A DNA stretch of 7,603 bases from Acidobacteriota bacterium. Its GTDB lineage: Bacteria; Acidobacteriota; Aminicenantia; Aminicenantales; Saccharicenantaceae. Made by a program: the position numbers and the translations under genes. Each line of letters starts with the position of its first letter. Position 1 is the first letter of the stretch. The DNA is taken from assembly GCA_003476685.1 (NCBI GenBank), contig DMVN01000217.1, positions 1-7,603 on the forward strand. The letters run 5' to 3'. Below the pieces are notes generated by a model that was not told the DNA's origin, searched no databases, and was given only the letters and a program-made list of their open reading frames with translations. This document shows positions 6,639-7,603 of this stretch, piece by piece.

Positions 6639-7493
6639 ATGCCAAGAACAAAGGCGAGAAAAAAGCTAACGGTCGGAATTTTCCTGCTGCTGGTTTTAAC
6701 CGCCGGGGCCCTTTACTCCCAGCCCAGAAAGTACCAGGTAATAACTCCAGAGGTCAGGTTACACCTGGACCCCGATGACCGTAGCCCGGTTGTGGTCAGT
6801 GTTTCCCGGGGAGCCATCCTGACCCAGGCCAGCGCTGTCCGCTTCCGGCACAACTGGATTTTTGTTTATTATTACCAGCCGGAGAAAGGCAAGACCCTGG
6901 CCGGCTATGTCTGGGAGCCGGGACTGAGAAAGTTATTCCCGACGGTCAACGCCAGGTTGATTTACAACGGGCAGGCCGTGGCCGAACCACGGGAGCTGGA
7001 TTTTAGCCAGGATGTGGATTTCCCTTACCTCTGGGGGATGCCGAAGCAAAAGTTGCTGGAAGTAGAAGGGCAGCCCCTGGGGGTTGACCAGTCGGGCGAG
7101 ACCGAGGTTCTGCAGTACCAGAGAGAAATCATGAACCGGAATTGCCTGGTGGAATATGTCTTCATCCAGAACCAGCTGACGGCCGCCCGCTTCTTCATCC
7201 TGGATACTTTTGTTGATAACAATTACTACATCTCTGATTTCATAAAGGCGAAAAACTACCTGATGCAGCGTTTCGGCCTGCCGGTTGACGACCAGACTAT
7301 CTGGCTCGATTCCACCTACCGCGAGCGCCGGGAATACTGGGGCCAGGCCCTGGGTGCCGGCCTGGTGGAATTTAGGTCGAGCTGGCTGGTAGGTGAAACC
7401 GAGGTCGAGCTGGTGCTGACCGGCTCGGATAATCGAGTGGCTTTTGTGGCCGAGTGCGTCGGCCAGAAGTATAAAACCTTCTTTTCTCATTGA
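6639..7493 (+). CDS. Secreted/periplasmic protein with SH3-like domain and uncharacterised C-terminal domain
   Basis: This is a 284-residue protein of unknown function. A signal peptide is clear: a basic N-terminus (RTKARKK, 3-9), a hydrophobic core at about 10-25 and a likely cleavage near residues 27-29. There is no lipobox cysteine, so a lipoprotein is unlikely. Residues about 33-98 resemble a bacterial SH3 domain (VRLHLDPDDRSPVVVSVSRG, then HNWIFVYYY and GYVWEPGL), a fold often linked to envelope or peptidoglycan binding. Residues about 126-276 form a second mixed alpha/beta region. It starts FPYLWGMPKQKLLEVEG (128-144), and continues with a YVFIQNQLTAARFF strand pair (173-186), a FIKAKNYLMQRFGLP helix (201-215), and strands around WGQALGAGLVEFRSSW (234-249). 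I know this layout from uncharacterised bacterial envelope proteins but cannot name the family. AAAGG at 6629-6633 lies 5 bases before the ATG. The gene appears to be last or alone in its transcript, because a strong terminator follows. Confidence 0.85.
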   Translation: MPRTKARKKLTVGIFLLLVLTAGALYSQPRKYQVITPEVRLHLDPDDRSPVVVSVSRGAILTQASAVRFRHNWIFVYYYQPEKGKTLAGYVWEPGLRKLFPTVNARLIYNGQAVAEPRELDFSQDVDFPYLWGMPKQKLLEVEGQPLGVDQSGETEVLQYQREIMNRNCLVEYVFIQNQLTAARFFILDTFVDNNYYISDFIKAKNYLMQRFGLPVDDQTIWLDSTYRERREYWGQALGAGLVEFRSSWLVGETEVELVLTGSDNRVAFVAECVGQKYKTFFSH

Positions 7494-7532
7494 CCCCCTT
7501 TTACCCCCTATAAACCCCTCCTTTCTCGCCCC
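7494..7532 (-). other. Four C-tracts, G-quadruplex candidate on the minus strand
   Basis: Immediately after the stop codon the plus strand has C-runs at 7494-7498, 7504-7508, 7515-7518 and 7529-7532, so the minus strand has four runs of four to five G separated by 10, 6 and 5 bases. This fits a relaxed G-quadruplex pattern (i-motif on the plus strand). The last run is also part of the terminator stem. Whether it folds in the cell is unknown. Confidence 0.4.
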
Positions 7533-7562
7533 TTTTCCGGAAGGAAGGGGGGCGTCTATTTT
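7527..7562 (+). terminator. Intrinsic terminator of the SH3-domain gene
   Basis: CGCCCCTTTTCC (7527-7538) pairs over 12 base pairs, two of them G-U, with GGAAGGGGGGCG (7543-7554). The loop is GGAA (7539-7542), a stable GNRA-type tetraloop. TCTATTTT follows at 7555-7562. It sits 34 bases after the stop codon at 7493. The stem is very strong and the U-tract is imperfect. The rest of the gap to the window end is G-rich, with a small hairpin (CGGGA/TCCCG) at 7589-7603. Confidence 0.85.
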
Positions 7563-7603
7563 GGGGGGCAGGGGAGTTTCCTGAGACACGGGAACCAGTC
7601 CCG

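Noticed and set aside
6933..7589. 218-residue minus-strand frame opposite the SH3-domain gene
   Set aside because: The plus-strand frame has a signal peptide, an SH3-like domain and a correctly placed terminator. The minus frame would start inside the terminator region and shows no domain.

Overview
The window is about 7.6 kb of moderately GC-rich bacterial DNA. It has three genes on the minus strand (reading right to left from about 6.2 kb to the left edge) and, divergent from them, a tRNA gene and one protein gene on the plus strand. A canonical bacterial SMC (not MukB), a tRNA without an encoded CCA end, good Shine-Dalgarno sites and a signal-peptide protein with an SH3-like domain all indicate Bacteria. 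The overall character suggests an uncultured lineage related to Acidobacteriota or Aminicenantota, but that placement is a low-confidence guess. No insertion sequences, phage genes or CRISPR arrays are visible.

Left part, minus strand. A sodium:solute symporter gene (2270 to 801) is followed 10 bases later by a gene that starts at 790 and runs off the left edge. This second gene is the strangest item in the window. Its first 185 residues are the N-terminal half of a histone-deacetylase/AcuC-type deacylase. Directly after the zinc-binding and second active-site motifs the same reading frame becomes the C-terminal part of a GNAT acetyltransferase. The deacylase half that should carry the third zinc ligand and the catalytic tyrosine is absent, as is the N-terminal part of the GNAT fold. 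It is therefore either an in-frame deletion chimera, an unusual gene, or an assembly join. A sigma70-like promoter (-35 at 2398-2403, -10 at 2374-2379) lies in front of the symporter gene.

Middle, minus strand. A complete 1252-residue chromosome-segregation ATPase SMC (6182 to 2424) fills half the window. Its head motifs are intact. It has a divergent hinge, a low-complexity charged insert in the C-terminal arm with a 12-residue internal duplication, and an acidic tail.

Right part, plus strand. A tRNA-Thr(CGT) at 6414-6486 has a perfect extended -10 promoter element upstream. It is followed by a gene (6639-7493) for a secreted or periplasmic 284-residue protein with an SH3-like domain and an unassigned C-terminal domain. 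That gene ends in a strong intrinsic terminator (12-bp stem, GGAA loop), embedded in a run of C- and G-tracts that could form a G-quadruplex. No stretch longer than 300 bases lacks a gene; the gaps are 2271-2423, 6183-6413, 6487-6638 and 7494-7603, and each is described below.

I see no complete new multi-gene system. The best leads are the deacylase/GNAT chimera coupled to a transporter, and the lineage-specific SMC features.
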